Positions 35,535 through 50,141 of a stretch of DNA of 64,000 nucleotides are shown here, piece after piece. The notes under the pieces are model-generated. The model worked only from the letters and a program-made list of their open reading frames with translations. It did not search any database and was not told where the DNA came from. Source of the stretch: Certhia americana (lineage: Eukaryota; Chordata; Aves; Passeriformes; Certhiidae). The DNA lies in assembly GCA_018697195.1 (NCBI GenBank), contig CM031864.1, forward strand, positions 28,591,962 to 28,655,961, read 5' to 3'. How positions within the stretch are numbered: the stretch's first letter is position 1; every line of letters starts with the position of its first letter. A program made the translations under genes and the position numbers.

Positions 35535-38500
35535 GTAAGCGAGTCCAGGATTTCTAATTACTTCATATTGAATCTCCTTTGCAGCTTTTACCTGCTTCTC
35601 TATTTCTGTCATTTTTTTGTATAACTTCTGTCATCCATGGGTTTTGAAACCAGATCTTGTTCTTTAGTTCTTCATTATCTCTATTCTGTTTGAAATTAAA
35701 TTGTCTTTTTGGGCTCTGCTGTCCAGGTATTTTTAATACTCTTAAATGTAGCATAGACCAAAGATCCTTTATTCTATGTGATGCAGCTTAATTCTGACGT
35801 GCATATTTTAGTTGCAAGACTATATTTGATCTGTACTTGGTTTTTTTTCTGGAGGCATTTTAATTCTTAACTCTGCTAATTCTTGCTCTAGGAAGTTTTT
35901 CTAGTTTTCTTCTTTTGGGTGCACAAAATAATGAGATGTTTAACCAAAACATTGGGTGATTGTTTTGTTTTGTTTTTACTCCCTGTAGAGGTGAGGACAA
36001 CAGATGGTCCCTCTTAAGTGATTTGAGTATGTTACTAGAAAGATCGCTAAGCTCTTAATGTACTTCTGATTCAAGTGATGAGATTCATGAGGAGTTGTCC
36101 TGGGGAGATTACTGATATGGTGTAATATGTGTCACAAAATATTCCCATTTAGTTTGTTCTGGTTTGTAATTGTTATTAATTATTTCAGTTAATTATTAAT
36201 GGCTCAAGTGATTTTAATGAGAACACTGAAAATTTAAAGCAGCTGGATTATGAAGTAGCACTTACATATTAAATGCTTCTTGTCTAGGGATCATAATTAA
36301 TTATGGGATTTATTCCTGACTAAGGCTCAAGTCATGTGATTTGGGCCACTTCCTTGCACTGTTGTCAGGAGCAGCTGGACAATGAATCACCTGCTTTCCA
36401 TGGGAAGATATTTTTTGGGGCTGGCTATCCTTCCAGTTTTATCTTATGATTCCTGTGCACAAAGTAAATCCAAGTACTTGGGGAATTTGGGACTAGAGAC
36501 ATGAATTCAAGTGACATTATGTATTCAGGCCAGAATAAGTTTGTTGAATGGCTCTACTATTTACCAGTGGTGGATGCTGTTGGGCAGCAGAATAGATCAG
36601 TCTGTTTCTGTAGAGCTTCTGTCACTCACTTTGACAGCAGAATATACAGAAGTGCCTTGTCACAGAATTACATTTCATAATCCTTTTGCTCCCCCATCTA
36701 ATTCTTCTTCTCTCAAATGCAGCAACCTTTGACTTCATGAGTTCTAATTGTTACCCACTTAAGAAGTCTTGGTTAGATAAAAATCTGTATTCAAATCCAG
36801 TGTTTTTACTGTTTTCATGTTATGCCTCAAAGTGGGTAAAGTTTTACTTTACGTACTTTCACTGACAGGAATCTTTTAATTGAGCTTTTCACATTACAGT
36901 TATGAAGCCTGTATTTTTGGTTTCTATTGCTAAGTATAATTTTGCTGTTTTCTCAGTCCCATAAAAGAAACATTTTTGCTTTTAACGTTTTTCCTTTTAA
37001 AGTATCTAGTTCTTCATACCAGGTTTGATTTACTGTAAATTGATATGAAAACACATTGCATATAGAATTCTGAACAGTTGAACAAAATCATCATTCAGTC
37101 CTTTGGCAAGGAAATAATTAATTTCATTTATTTTTCAATATTTATTTACACAGCTGCACTTCTTTGTTAACGTTTGTTTCCCCAGGCACACATATATGTT
37201 TTTCCAGTAGCACTTTTTTGCTTTGAGTGCTGTCTTTTTCTGATCATTCTTGCTGAAGGTTGTAGAAATAAGTAAATTTGCCAAAAACTTAGGTACCTTG
37301 GAGGAAAAGTATCTTTGACCCTTAAGCTTGTTTTTATTTTCTTCGCCACTTCCTTAACCTTCCTGGGTTTAGTCCTGCTATAACAGAGAGGTGTAAAATC
37401 TTCATCTGTATTTCAGTGTTCATGTGAAGGCCACCAGAGCGATGCAGTAGTGCCAAGCTCCTGAGGATGCAAAAGTGTGTGAGGTTTCCTGGTGGTGCGT
37501 AGGACCTCTTGGGCTGGACATGGATATGCTGCCAGCTGCTCTTTCAAAGTATGAGAAAGCTTCTCCTTTGTGATAAGAGGATAGCTCTTATAAAATGGAT
37601 GCAGTGCAGGCTACAGACGTGTCTCTGTGACAGCTGAGTGAATACTGTTTAAAATAAATTATTTTAAAGTGGTAAACTGATGAAATAATTTGTGGGCTTT
37701 TGAAGTAGCTTATTGGTTGAGGGGAAAGATATGTAAAAAAGCCAGTAAAACAGCAATAAGAATTGCTGCACAAGAAGTAGTTAGACAGCTGTCTAAATAA
37801 TGGTTAGGAAACCTTGGCTCCAGTGGAAGAGTTCCTGTACAGAGATAGTGTCAAGGTGAGAGTTCACTGATCAAGTCAGCATGAACATTGTGAGGTCCCA
37901 TCCTGTACCTTGTGTGATCTGTTGCATTTTGATCAGAATGGGTCCCTGTGCACAGATTGGAGAAGTACAATTATGCCAGAGGAAGAAGAACAAAAATCTG
38001 AAAGATAATTAAGTTTGAGATATGCTGGAAATAAGATCTGTGATGGTGATTTCAGTACCAATGGAAGACACAGATGTATTTTCAGTTCTCACTGTCTCAG
38101 AGACATCATTATTATTTCCAAACTCCATCTGTTTAGTCATTTAGTGGGTAAGAGACAAGTTGGACAACAAAAGGTATCACTTGTAATCCTGTATTTTCAA
38201 GAAGCTGCTACCAAGCCAAAGAGAAACCTGAGTGCAAAATTTTTTTGTGATTTTATTTCCATATTCTCCCCTTTGGCAGTCATCTTAACACTGCCCTGAG
38301 CACACAGGAGGAGTGCAGTTTCATGTAATATGGTCCTTTGTCTCATAAGCAAAAGTCTTCCAGCCTTTCAAGGGGGCCAGTTTGAACAGTAATGGAAATT
38401 CTTGTAATAGAAGTGTTATAGTCATAACCTTGTTAGCAACTGGGTGATTTTAATTCTTCCTGAGGTTGAAGGCTGCTTTAGAAAGGGCCCAAATACAGAA

Positions 38501-41500
38501 ACAGGTGAGATCTTCAGGCCCTGCTGCTGTTGTTGCAAATTTATAGTTTGCTTTATCACCTTGCAGCTTGCAGAAAGCTTCCAGGGGGCATATTGAATAC
38601 CTGAGTGTTGCATAGACTTTGAGGAAGAAGAATCCCATTCAATGAGTATGAAGTAGGACATATTTAAGGATTCAATGGCCAGCTTTGTAGATGTAACTAG
38701 TAAGGAGACCATCTCTGATTTAAAGACATCCTTTTAGTCTGGTCACTGCTCAGTTCTTTATTCCTGGGCTGGAAGCCACAGCCAGGCTGGTGCCAGGGTT
38801 GTCCTGTGGTGTCTGGCCCTGCTGGGGGGGCCGTTGTGTGTCCAGGGTCAGCATGGTCACAGTGAATGCTCCCCATTTTCATCCAAGGGAGAAGTGTGGT
38901 TTTGAGCACATAGGGTACAATTTGTCGGGGAGGGATCTGTTAGTGGTGCAGTGGCAGTGGAAAGAGGAGGCTGGTGAGGCTGAAGGGAAGAAAGAGAAGG
39001 CTTGGGGACATGCGCTCCAAATTAAGGTGCTGGCCAACCTCAAGTTGAGGAAATATTTATTTTTTGCTTTACAGTAAATTTGTATTCCTTAGACAGCTAC
39101 TGTTTAATTATTAGACTGTTTCTTACTTCTTGACTCACTTTTCCATTTTATACTTAGTGACGGTGGTGTAAATATTTGAGGTAGAATTAAGGGAAGTGCA
39201 GCTGTATAAATCCATTGCTTTTTTTTCCACCTAGTTATCTAAGAAGGATTCTTTATTCTTTGCTTTAATCCCTGGAAGTGCTATGGAGTAAGCTCGTGCT
39301 AAGATGTATGTGTGTTTCTTTTTTTTTCATTCCTGAGAAGCTTTGTCAAATGGTTGTTGGAAGAAAATACTGCTTATTTTGGAAACAATGTGCAAATAGT
39401 GTTTATTTTAAAATTATTTTGATGAAACAAAGAGGAGTTCTCAGAGACATTCTATGACAGTGAAATATCAGATTATCTACATTCTGTTAGCTTTACTTTG
39501 CAGAAGAATATTAGCATAAATATGCTCCAAATGAGGGCAAGATGAAGTAAATTATAGAGTGTGGAAGAGCTACTAATGCTAAAATTTTGGAGTGGGCTAT
39601 GTGAGAAAACAAGTAGTGCTTCAACACAGGAACTTGAATCCTCTGTTGTTCATTCTGGACAGCAGGATTATTCTCCTACTGATGCTGTGCTTAACAGAGG
39701 CGTAGCTATTTTTTTCAGTGAGGAAAATATCCTGGCAACCTAGAGGGACAACGCTAAGCCAAGTTGGAAGGTTTAAATATAATTCCTTCTAGAAATTCAG
39801 ATTAAGGAACAATTTATGAAGTGCTGCTTGAACCAACATGGCTTCAAGGAAAATCAGGTGATGGCAATATGCTTCAATGACCAGAATGCAGACATTTGAC
39901 TTTTTTCATCTCAAACAGAAACTGAGTTTCTTTTTACACTGAGGGTTTTTTGTCTGGAAGGGAGCAGTGGGGGAAGTGCCCTGTCCTCACGGTAGGTACG
40001 TGGCAGGAAAACTTGTAGTACTTATAGCAAGTGGCCTGATAGAAAGAGTTCATGCTTGAGAAGGAGTAGGGACTAGAAAAATAGGAATATAGCCCTGGTA
40101 CAATGAGAACTTTTCATGCAGAAGTGTGGAGAGGAGCTTAATGCAGTGGACTTAACTACAAGTTCTTAAGTTAGAGGTTTTTGAGGAACGAGAGTAATCC
40201 ATGTGTCCTCATAGAAAAGAGGAAGAATTGGGAAATATTTAAAAATTTTATTTAATTAAGCTTCTTCATATTCCTCAAAGAAGCAGCACACAGAAATGTA
40301 GTTCTGAGTTGTTTGAATGTAAAATTTCTGACCTGGTAGACCTCCCTGAGAGAGGGGTAAAAACCTCTTTATATGAAGCTCTGTGGTAGTAATTTTAATA
40401 TTTTGAAGTACTTAATTGTTGACAAGTCCAACTTCTCAACAACCACGTGAGCTAGAATATTTTTACACTTTGCTGTTGGAGAGTCCCCAGACAAGATCTT
40501 CTATACATGCAAAATTCCTGTGGATGTGGAGTGATGGGGAAGTGTCCTCCTGCCACCATTCCAGTGTGTTAATTGGAAAATGATCATGCACCACTTTAAA
40601 AAGATGATTTTGTCTTGTACAGCTCTTCAAGTGGTTGAGAATTGGGAAATATAATTGTGGCATATTAAAAACATACCTTTTCTACTCACATTCTATATGA
40701 GTACTCTTATTCTACTCATTCTAGAACTGTTATCTAGGGTCTAGGGCAAACAGAAACAGAACCTCCATTTAGCTCATCCTCTGCAGTGATTAAATACTTT
40801 ATTATCTAAATGAACTTAGTAGAGATATCACTTCTGGAAAGAGAGAAAATACCAAGTTTCCCTATCTTAGCACAATCAGAATGCTTATTTAAATAAGTAA
40901 GGACAAGTTCACAGTTTTATATTGCACATGTAATTATTTTTATTGTTTTAAAATCTGTGCAGCTGGCAGCTCCAAAACCAGAGAAGTTATGGTTGGTGTG
41001 CTTCATGTAGCAAGTTGATTTGAACACTTATAATTTTTGGTTTGAATATTAAAGCATTAAACCACATTTGGGAGAGGGAAGCTCTCCAAGAATTTGTATT
41101 GGCTGGGTTAAGACGCTGGAGTGAGAAAAGCTAGTGCATTGTATCTCTCTCACTTGCAGAAACCAAACTAGGGGCTTTGTTTATTGGCGTTTAATTTGCC
41201 CTTGAGATGGGCAATGCAGAAGTTTTTTGTTGCTGTTAGAGTTGAGCAATTGCACATAATATAAAACTTATTAATTATTTTTGAGGCTTTGTCATTTCAA
41301 GTGCTATGAATTAGACTGCCAGCCTTTTAGTCTGCTTTATTTACTTATTTAGCAGTGAGCAAGCATGTTTTTAAAGAATAAAAATTCAGTTGTTAGACTT
41401 ATATAGACTTAGAAATATGAGCAAGTTAATGTTTAAAAAAATCTGTTTTGTTAAGCATAGTTTTAGACTTTAATGTGAGTTACACTGTCATAGCAACAAA

Positions 41501-43982
41501 TTCAAATGGCTTTTTAGCAATTATCTTAGATATTCAGCTCTCAGTGGCTTGATTCCCTTGAATTGGGAGCAATTTGCTATGCCCTGGGAACTCATAATGG
41601 AAATTTAAAGCTCTCTAAGAAAGGCAGTGCAATACAGAGATGTTTCTTGAACAAGTGCTTCTGTGATAGTGTTACTTAAGCTCTTAATAAAAGCAAAAAC
41701 GTGTCAAACAAGCAAGGAAAAAGCCCCATCAGCCTAATATCAACATGGTAGTAGCAGAAAGAGGTTGCTCTGTTAAAAGTCCCAGAGGTTTTTTAATTGT
41801 CAGATTTTTTACAATATTGTAATGTACTTAATAGGAGTTTCAGATATTTTTAGTATTGAACATTAATCCTGAACCTTGACACTTGTGTGTTTTTTCAGTG
41901 TTAAAATGTCCATTTTAATATCCCTGTTTAAAATGTATGCATCTATTTTGATATATGAATCCTGGTGTGAAGTTCTAATACTTTTTATTTCATAAGTATT
42001 TTGTATTGATCCAGTCTTAAAGTAGTAATTTGTTTAGGAGTCACTATTGAAGCAAGTCAAGTTTAGCTAAGGCAGTTCAGGCTGATGACTAGGATGGATT
42101 CTGAAGGGCTAGCAAGAGAGACAACATTTATTTTTAAGTCTTCTCTCTTCATTGTGAACAAAGAATCAGTTTCCTGGCTTATTTTTATTGTGCTGTTATT
42201 GCAGTCTTATTTTAGTGAGGAGGATTTGCAGTGAAATGTTAACTATTGAAATCCCCATGTCTTTTGTAAGAATCTTTTAATGTGCCTTCTATTTGAATTT
42301 TATTGAAGTTTCCATTCTTTTCATTTCACCATCCCAAACCTAACCAATTTTCCTATTAATTTGCTTTACTGAGAAGCATAATGTTGCACCCACTCGGACA
42401 CATATTCACCCAAAATAGTGCATTTCTGAGAAGCTTGATAGACTTATACTCACGAACAGGAGATTGGAGATGGAATTCTGTGACTGCTGTTCCAGTACTG
42501 GGTTCCTTACTTTTCAGCCACTCCTCACAGGCTGTAGCTCTGCCTGGAGTTGTTGTGATCCAAGGGCAGGACCCAGCCCTTGGCCTTGTTGATCCTTATG
42601 CCACTGGCCATCAATCCAGCCCATCCAGATCCCTCTGCAGAGACCTTCAGTACACAGACATTCCAGCCCTGCTCAGTGATGTTTGGGAGAAAGAGTACTT
42701 TCCACTAGAGCAAAGCCCAGGAAAGAGAGTGTAGAAGTGAAACATAAAAAGGGCTTGTTACTTTTCTGGTGTTGTAATGCAAAATACCAGATAATTGTGT
42801 CAGGTTGTTGGTTACAGAAAAATGATATATGTAATTTTTTTATCACTGATCATCAGAATTCCTATCTAAAAGTGCATTTACAGGTCAAGAAGTACTACCA
42901 AGTATAGATTGGGTTGGCTTTGCAAAAACACATCTTGCCTCATTAGAGCAGATACATATCTGTATTTGCTGACTTTCACCTAGATCATCCCAGTTAAAAT
43001 TTTCCTGAAAGTTGGCTTTCTCTGAGGAGCTGTTCGGTCATCCACAGTGGCATCGAGTGGCAATTGTAATTTGTGAAAGTCACAAAGCTGTCAGTGTGTA
43101 CCTTAGAGTGTATGTATGGGGCAGTGCTGTTTTCAAGGAAATGGGAATAAAGCTGTGCAGCTGACAGCTGAGGGAACAGAACAAGAACAGAACAATTCAT
43201 TATTAAAAGAATAATATTCATTATTAAAAGTATTCATTTTTAAAAGAAAATTTGTGATACCTAACTTGAATGACCATGGTATTTCTGGGCTACCTTTGAA
43301 AGAAATGATCTTTTTTTATGGGTACATATGCTGTCAACAATCCTAAAATGTGCAAGATTAGTAAACTTAAAATAAGACTCTGTGAATATATTTCAGAATG
43401 CAAAACCTGGTCTTTGACTTTACTCTTTTCGAAGCTAAGCAAACAACCCAGAATAAGTGCATGATAATGCACTTATTGACTCTGCCTTGCTGGAAAAGAG
43501 ATGACTGTGTTCAATTTTAACTGTTGCTGAGCTACTGGACAATTGCTTTGCCTTATTACTCAAATATGGTTCAAGTATTGATTGAAAAGTTGTAGGGATT
43601 TTTCAGTGCAATTGTGTAGCTGGACTAACATTCAGAGTTTGGAGAGAAGCTACCCTTGAGCAACTGCTGTCAGTTCCTTGTCTTTGTGGGAAGGCTGTTA
43701 TAACGTGTTTCTGAGTTTGAGCACTTACTTGTAACTGCAGGATCATGCTCCTGAGAATAATTTCTCATAATTTATTATTTTTGTATGTTAAGCTGGGAGC
43801 ACGTTTTTCTTTGGCTTTGTGGGATGACCCTGTGGAAGAAACTGAAACCTCTGAAGTTACAAAATGAAAGCCAAATAAGAAAAGGAAACAAAAAAATGCA
43901 GTTCTTAAGCAGCACAACACCTAAATGGAATGCAAGGTTAATTTTGATCTTAACTTACATTTTTTTGAAATTTTTATTCCAG
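35535..43982 (+). other. RALGPS2: RALGPS2 intron 3
   Basis: GT-AG, phase 0, 8,448 bp. I see no exon or RNA gene. A CR1 reverse-transcriptase fragment lies at 42505-42680, and a three-copy ATTCATTATTAAAAG-like repeat at 43195-43246. Confidence 0.9.
42505..42680 (-). mobile_element. CR1 ORF2 (reverse transcriptase) fragment, decayed
   Basis: The minus strand reads LQRDLDGLD-WPVA, then a lysine/proline segment and EEWLKS. This corresponds to the CR1 ORF2 stretch just after the FADDTKLGG catalytic motif (normally LQRDLDRLDRWAEANGMRFN and onward). The catalytic motif itself is not inside the recognisable part. Stops in frame show that it is dead. It is unusual beside the other CR1 copies here because it comes from the coding region and not the 3' tail. 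Confidence 0.75.
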
Positions 43983-44033
43983 GGTCAAATAACACTAATG
44001 GATGTGCCTGTATTTAAAGCAATTCAGCCAGAA
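43983..44033 (+). CDS. RALGPS2: RALGPS2 exon 4: RasGEF domain
   Basis: 17 codons, residues 56-72, phase 0 at both ends. Acceptor TTTTTATTCCAG|, donor CCAGAA|GTAAGT. Reads GQITLMDVPVFKAIQPE. This is the first structurally conserved region of CDC25 domains, in which the QLT-type strand-to-helix segment packs on the catalytic core. The residues are those of RALGPS2. Confidence 0.97.
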
Positions 44034-47000
44034 GTAAGTATTTTCTTAGCTTTGTTTTTCAGTTTAAATAAAAAAAGTGATGCCAGAGTATAAATTCTGG
44101 AATTGCAAAGTATATGTCTATAAATCTTGATTTTTGTCCCGTTTCATACAACTCTGTAGTAGTTTTTTTTTTTTTTTAGCAGAAAAATATCTGGAACTAA
44201 TAGTCTGTTTGGGGACTTTTATGTAATTCAGCTTGTGTTGGAGATGAAGCATGTGGGATTTAGTGTTTCTGAATGACAAACATCCTGATTTTGTAATACT
44301 GATAATACTGTTTCAGGTTTCAGGCACTGATACCTATTTTAATGCTTCATCCTGTCCCGTGTTTCCATAATTGCTTCACTTCTTTGGCAAAATTAAAATG
44401 GTTGTAGTGGCATTCAAGATGTATGTGATCTGTGGATACATGGGGATAATACATTGATGATTTGTGTTCTCTCGTTAGTTTTATGTAATGCCATATTCCT
44501 TTCAGATTTTAGCTGACTTGAGCTCATTTCAGCATCTTCACAGTGACTATAATAAATGATGAACTTGTTTCTTCTCATTTCTGTACCATTAGCATTTTCC
44601 TGTAGGCATTGTTTTGCGCTTTTGGGGGTTTATTTTTCAGTTTATTGTCCTTTTTATCAGTACTGTGGAAGTCTTTCTCAGGTCATCAGTCACTTCAGTC
44701 CATCACAAAGAATTTCACTGGCAGCAGGTTTATTATGTCACTCTTGTGACATGCTGAAGAATATTTTGCTTCAAGCGAAGAAACCTGCTCAATCTCTTGG
44801 CTGTGATTATTGATTTTGTCATTTGTGTTACCTGGGAATTTTTTTGAAGGCTGCTGTTTGATCTGTTCTTGAAGATGTTATGACTCAGCTTTCACAGTAT
44901 TTCAGCGAGGTATTCCCCAGCACTTCTGGATCTGTGTGTGATTTTTGGTTCATTTTTTAATGTGTTGGTTTGAGTTTTGGAGGGGGTTTTTTTGTTTAAT
45001 CCTTCGGAGAGCTTTCCATTTGATACTTGAACCTACATCACAGCAGTACGTAACTTTAGCAAAAGTAGTACACAGACATACATCTGAGGAAAACATTTAA
45101 AGGGGTCAAAAAGGGCAAAATGCTTTAAAGCTTTGCAGAAGAGCTTTAAAAAAAAAGAGAGATTCAGTTAGAAGATCAGGATAAACATATTCTGCCAGTT
45201 AGCCCTCGAAGGCTGTTCAGAAAAAATGACAGTATAGGCTGATATATCTGGAAAGTAATTTTTTGTAAAGAAATCGCTATAAGAATAAGAAAGATTTAAT
45301 AAGAAAAATTGATGTGATGCCTTCATTGGAAAATAGCCACAAAGAAAGGTGACAGTTTGACTCTTTACACGTAAACAGCTGAAGGCTCTGACAGTGTGCA
45401 GGTATTTCTTGTCCATCAGTGCTCCTTCACAGTACACAGAAGCTGGTGGCTGATGTGTCTCTAAACTGTGTTAATCCTCTGAGGATAAGGGCTGTAGAGA
45501 TGAGCTCTCATATCAGAAAAGGCTAAACACAATTAAATTGCTTTTCTCCTGGTTTGCAGAAGGGAATATCAGATGTGGAAGGCTTAGTTTATCTAAAGGT
45601 GTCCTGACAGCAGGTTAATGAAGTGTTGTAGATTTCTGAGCTTCCTTCAAGTTTCTACCAGCCTGTGCCATATCCATGTCTTGATTCAATTTGTAAATGT
45701 TTATCCATCCCTTGGCATGTACACTCAAGCATTGTGGAGTTTGTAATTTGAAAGTGAAACACCATTGAGCTGATTTCACCTGTATAAAGGGGCTCCTAAG
45801 CTGAGTCTTCAATGAGTGACTGAAAGGCATTGGTAGACTTGGGGTTTTTCATTCTAAATACTGATACCAAATTTCACAGCTCTCATCTGTATGCATGGTG
45901 GGAGATGATGAGCGATATTTTCCCCCAGTGTGCTGTGATTTAAAACCAGGGTGTTTATTACAATTTGTAATTCACCAGCAAATTACACAGGTTGTGAATC
46001 TTCCCTACCGCAGAATGGTATCTGAATGAAATTTTCTAGCCTTTAATGTGTGTTCATTTATTTTCTCAAATAAGATTCCTGAAAGATGTACTCAGAGATA
46101 CTTAATGTTTTAAATTGCTGGAGGTAAATATTCATCTTTAGACTGTGTGAGCAGTATTCTTTAAATATATTTTAAATTACTGTGTTGCACATTCCTTATT
46201 GTATTAAAATATTTCTTAAATTATTATGGGTGGCACTTTTTTTTTAATAAAAAGCAATCTCAAAATTTCATCTTGGTTATCTTAAAAAAAACCCAGAATA
46301 ACACTTTCCAAAGCAATAAGTAAATAAATAATAGTTTTTCTTTTAGCATCAAAATTAATGAACATGCTAACTGCACACTTACATACTTTGGCAGCCTTTT
46401 GCCTCTGTCTTTAACAAGTAAATAGAATTATTTCTGTTTATATTCAAATTTCTTAGGAGTATTGTGAGTTCACATGTGTACTCAAGTTCCTGCACACTGC
46501 TAACTACACCTCACCTTTTCATGCTTGGTGAAAAATCAGACTGGGAGCTTAGTATTGCACCAGAATCTGGGATTAAGGAAAGTGGTGGATCCCTTTACAT
46601 TTGGGGTGGGCCAAAAGCAGGGACGTGAACCATTACCATGTTGAGATACTCTTTAGTGATACAATCCTCTGCCTGAGCTGTATGCAGGCTGTATCACTCC
46701 TGGATTCTGGATACCACCTTCCTTCTTCATTAAAAACACCTGCAAGTTACTTCTGAGAAAGGAAAAGCAATTGCTGTTTATTTTTTAATTAATAGTTAGT
46801 GGGCAGCAGTGTGAGAAATTAAAATTATAAAGAACACACTTCTTTGACATAAATATCTATCTGTATGAAAGCAGCTAATTTGGGTTTTAGTTTTTAGGGG
46901 GAAAAAAAATACGGAGTTCCCCCAGTCAGTCATAAGATTTCCTTCTATTCCCTGAGAATGGCAAGTGGTATGTTGGTTTCTGTTCTCTCTTTCTTGTAGT

Positions 47001-50000
47001 GGTTGTGGCTTTCTTGAGAGCAGTGACTGTGGAGCTCTGCTTTACTGTAAAACAGTGGAGTCTTAGACTTGCTTGTCTGTGCTTCTGGTAGTTCTGTTAA
47101 CATTAAATAATAGCCACCATGACCCTTTGCAGAACACATCAGCTTGCTTTTTTTTGGAAAATCTGATTACTTGCATTACATGTTTTTTTATGTCATCCAA
47201 GATTATTTGCCCATATGTGTTCTATTGAAAATCTCTACTGGGCTGTTGTCTTAACCCCTGTCCTCTCTGTTTCACTAGGCTAGGCAGTGGAAAAAAAAAT
47301 TACTTACTAAGTATTCTTAATCTCTGCTTATTCTGAAGTTATGGTATGGTTGCACTATCAATCCTTCTTCTCTCCTTGTTATGAGACTTTCCCTTTGACT
47401 TAGATAAAGATTTTTGTGAGAAACACAATCTCGCTCTCTGCTTTGTAGTACAGGTTATAAATTAAAGGTTCCCACAGTATTTTGTTAAGGAAAATAAAAT
47501 GCTGTGTATTCAAATGGGAATGAAAACCAAAATGAGTTACAGAGAAAGTTTATTTTTGTGTTCTTGATCCTATGTCTTTTGGTTTTTCACATTAGTTTAA
47601 ATGTACCACGTTAAATAAGAAATTGGTAGTTGTTACAATGATGTAGCTCCTGTTCCTGAGCTGACTGGCAGACTAAGGAAATAATCCTGGCGAATACTTC
47701 AGGTTTGAAACTTCTGGTGGAAAAAGTGGAATCCTAGAGGAAGAGCAAGAAATAGGCAGCACAGCCTGTTTAGCAGAGGAGTATTTTTATAGAAGGATAA
47801 GAGTGGTTTCTCAGTTCCAGTGTGGTGTGTATGTTTTATTGCCAGCATGAGTCAGATGTGTCCTTGTTGACACTCTATGGGAGCACTCCAGGCCAAATCC
47901 AGGGAGTGCAAAAACCTTGGTGACTGCTCTTATGCTGATGGCATCTTTGGGCGGTGCCAAGGGCAGTAAGTTCACACAGGCAAGTTTGAGAGGGGGGCAA
48001 GAGCAGGGGTCCTCTGAGGCAAAAAGGTCAGGTAGTCATGCTGGGAAGCCTGACAGGCAAAGGGAATACACTCCTTTAGTTTGAAGATGAGAGAAAAGAA
48101 AGTTGGCTGCACAAGGGAGAGGGATCTTGCAAGTGAGATGAGGAAGTGTTTCCTACACTTCCTAAAGGGAGGGGGAAAATACTTTTGGAACTCCCAAAGC
48201 TCTGTGCCTCTCCCGTGTCTGTCCCTGAACAGTGGTGTGGATGTCACCCTAAGCTGTTGAAGAATCGGAACTGATGACACAGGTCCTGAGTGCCTATGTG
48301 ACTGTGCCTCAACACCTCTGGAAAAAGATTCGGATGTCTTCCCAGGCAGGAGCAGAATCTTTTGTGTTGCAGTATTCTCAAAATCTGTTGCCACCAAAGT
48401 CTGTACCCTGTAGGCCCTTAGATGTACAGAGCCAGGGAAATGGGGAGCTCCTGCCCAGAATTATGAGCTTTTCATTCAGTGATGAGAGTTGCAATTGAAG
48501 GATGTGGCCTGAATTTGTAAGAAATACTCATGCTTTCCCTAAACCTCAGGTGACAACTACTTTTTTCCTGCTGTTAAGGAAGAGTTATCAGATGCCAGTA
48601 GATGAATTCCCTTGTGTTCCTCTGAGTGCAGCGCTGTGATTCCAGTGGAAACAAGAGATGCCAAGGGGTAGAGAATGTAGTCAAGAGTCTCTTGAATGGC
48701 TCCCTTCCACAATAGCCTGCTCTCCTCTGGAATAGAAGGAATTCAGGGCTTTTTGGCTGTCTCATGCATTCTCATTGAAGTGGAGGTGTAAGGATGGGGA
48801 CCTGTGCTTTCCTGTGCTGAACATGCCAGATTTTCCAGGGTAGATTTAGGCGGCACAACTTTCTAGTCAAATTTGAAGGAATAGCCCTAAATACAAAGCC
48901 AGAAATTCTTTATTCTTTCCAGTGCCTGGCCAGGAATCTCTGGGTCTTCTCTAACAAATACCAGGACACCACAAGCTTCAAGTAGAATAATTCAGGGTCC
49001 CTTTTAACTGGCATGAGATTCTTCGGTAGTTTTGGGACATTGGTTGGAAAGACAGGAAGAAGTTCTGATAAAAAAAAAGTCAAAAAAATTACGACTTAGA
49101 CTATCCAAATAGTCTAAGTTAGCAAATTCTTTGAAACTGTGTCTCAAATGGCACAATTATTGGTTACATGTTGAGTCATCTTACCTGAGTTATGTGGTGG
49201 CTGGATGTATAGTGTGAATCTGGCTTCAGTGAGGAGTTTTGAGCATGGTGATAAAACTGAGAGCACTTAAGAACAGATGATCTGGAAGGAAGATGTGAAT
49301 AGGTAAAAGGGAAGGGCTGTACTTTGCTATTATACCTCTTGAATAATCAAGCTGTGTCTATATTGATTGTTTTTCTTGGCTGCACTGTGGAACAAGTTGT
49401 GTGCTAAATGCTGTCATTGCATCTATTCGCGTGCTGTTGTATATTAATGGAAGTGCTCATTTTGGTGCAATTAGTTATTTATGATTTTAATGAAAACTTC
49501 TTTGGTGAAATTATGTGATAATAAATAACAAGATGATGCAGTTTCCCAAAATAAGCTCCTTTGGAAGGGAAAAAAACTGAAATAGTGTTTCTTTTATTGT
49601 TGCTGCTTTTTGATACTATTGATACTATTTGATTTTATTGTTGCAGTTTTTTGATCTTTCTTTAATTCAATGTGCCAAGTTAAAAATGTGGGAGATGTCT
49701 TACATTGAGCTATCCAGGTGTATCATGTCTTTAAATATCTTCAGAAAGTGATTAAAAACTTATATTTGGCGCTCTAGCTCAGACTGACGTTTGAAGCAGG
49801 ATTTTCTGTGGTAACAAAATTAGGAAAGCCCTAATTCAGTAAAAGATGAATTGTAATTATCCAATAACATAACACAATTCAGAAATTACATTTGTGGAAT
49901 CTCAGTTTGCAGAAGGAATCTGAACAAGTGCAATTATTACTTCAATGTGTTGTTGCTCTGTTATTTTAAAACTTACAAGATTTGTGTCTCTATATGCCTT

Positions 50001-50057
50001 TTGCTCTGAACATGTGTTATGCACTAAATTAGTGAATTTTCATCCTTGTTCTCCCAG
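44034..50057 (+). other. RALGPS2: RALGPS2 intron 4
   Basis: GT-AG, phase 0, 6,024 bp. No gene seen. There is a poly-T block near 44163-44180, AT-rich DNA around 46.1-46.3 kb, and an 11-bp hairpin at 49094-49119. Confidence 0.9.
49094..49119. repeat. 11-bp perfect inverted repeat, 4-base loop
   Basis: ACTTAGACTAT (49094-49104) pairs with ATAGTCTAAGT (49109-49119) around the loop CCAA. Confidence 0.95.
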
Positions 50058-50141
50058 GAGCTGGCAAGCTGTGGCTGGAACAAAAAAGAGAAATACAGTT
50101 CTGCACCGAATGCTGTTGCTTTCACCAGAAGATTCAATCAT
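50058..50141 (+). CDS. RALGPS2: RALGPS2 exon 5: RasGEF domain
   Basis: 28 codons, residues 73-100, phase 0 at both ends. Acceptor TTGTTCTCCCAG|, donor AATCAT|GTGAGT. Reads [13 protein letters not shown], then [15 protein letters not shown]. The join QPE|ELASCGW matches the QPDELSSCGW of the mammalian protein as I recall it, with conservative changes. TRRFN is the family's lead into the next conserved helix. Confidence 0.97.

Noticed and set aside
47972..48397. 141-codon minus-strand frame in intron 4
   Set aside because: No motif, no exon structure and no repeat match. Lies in a G+C-richer stretch with few stops.
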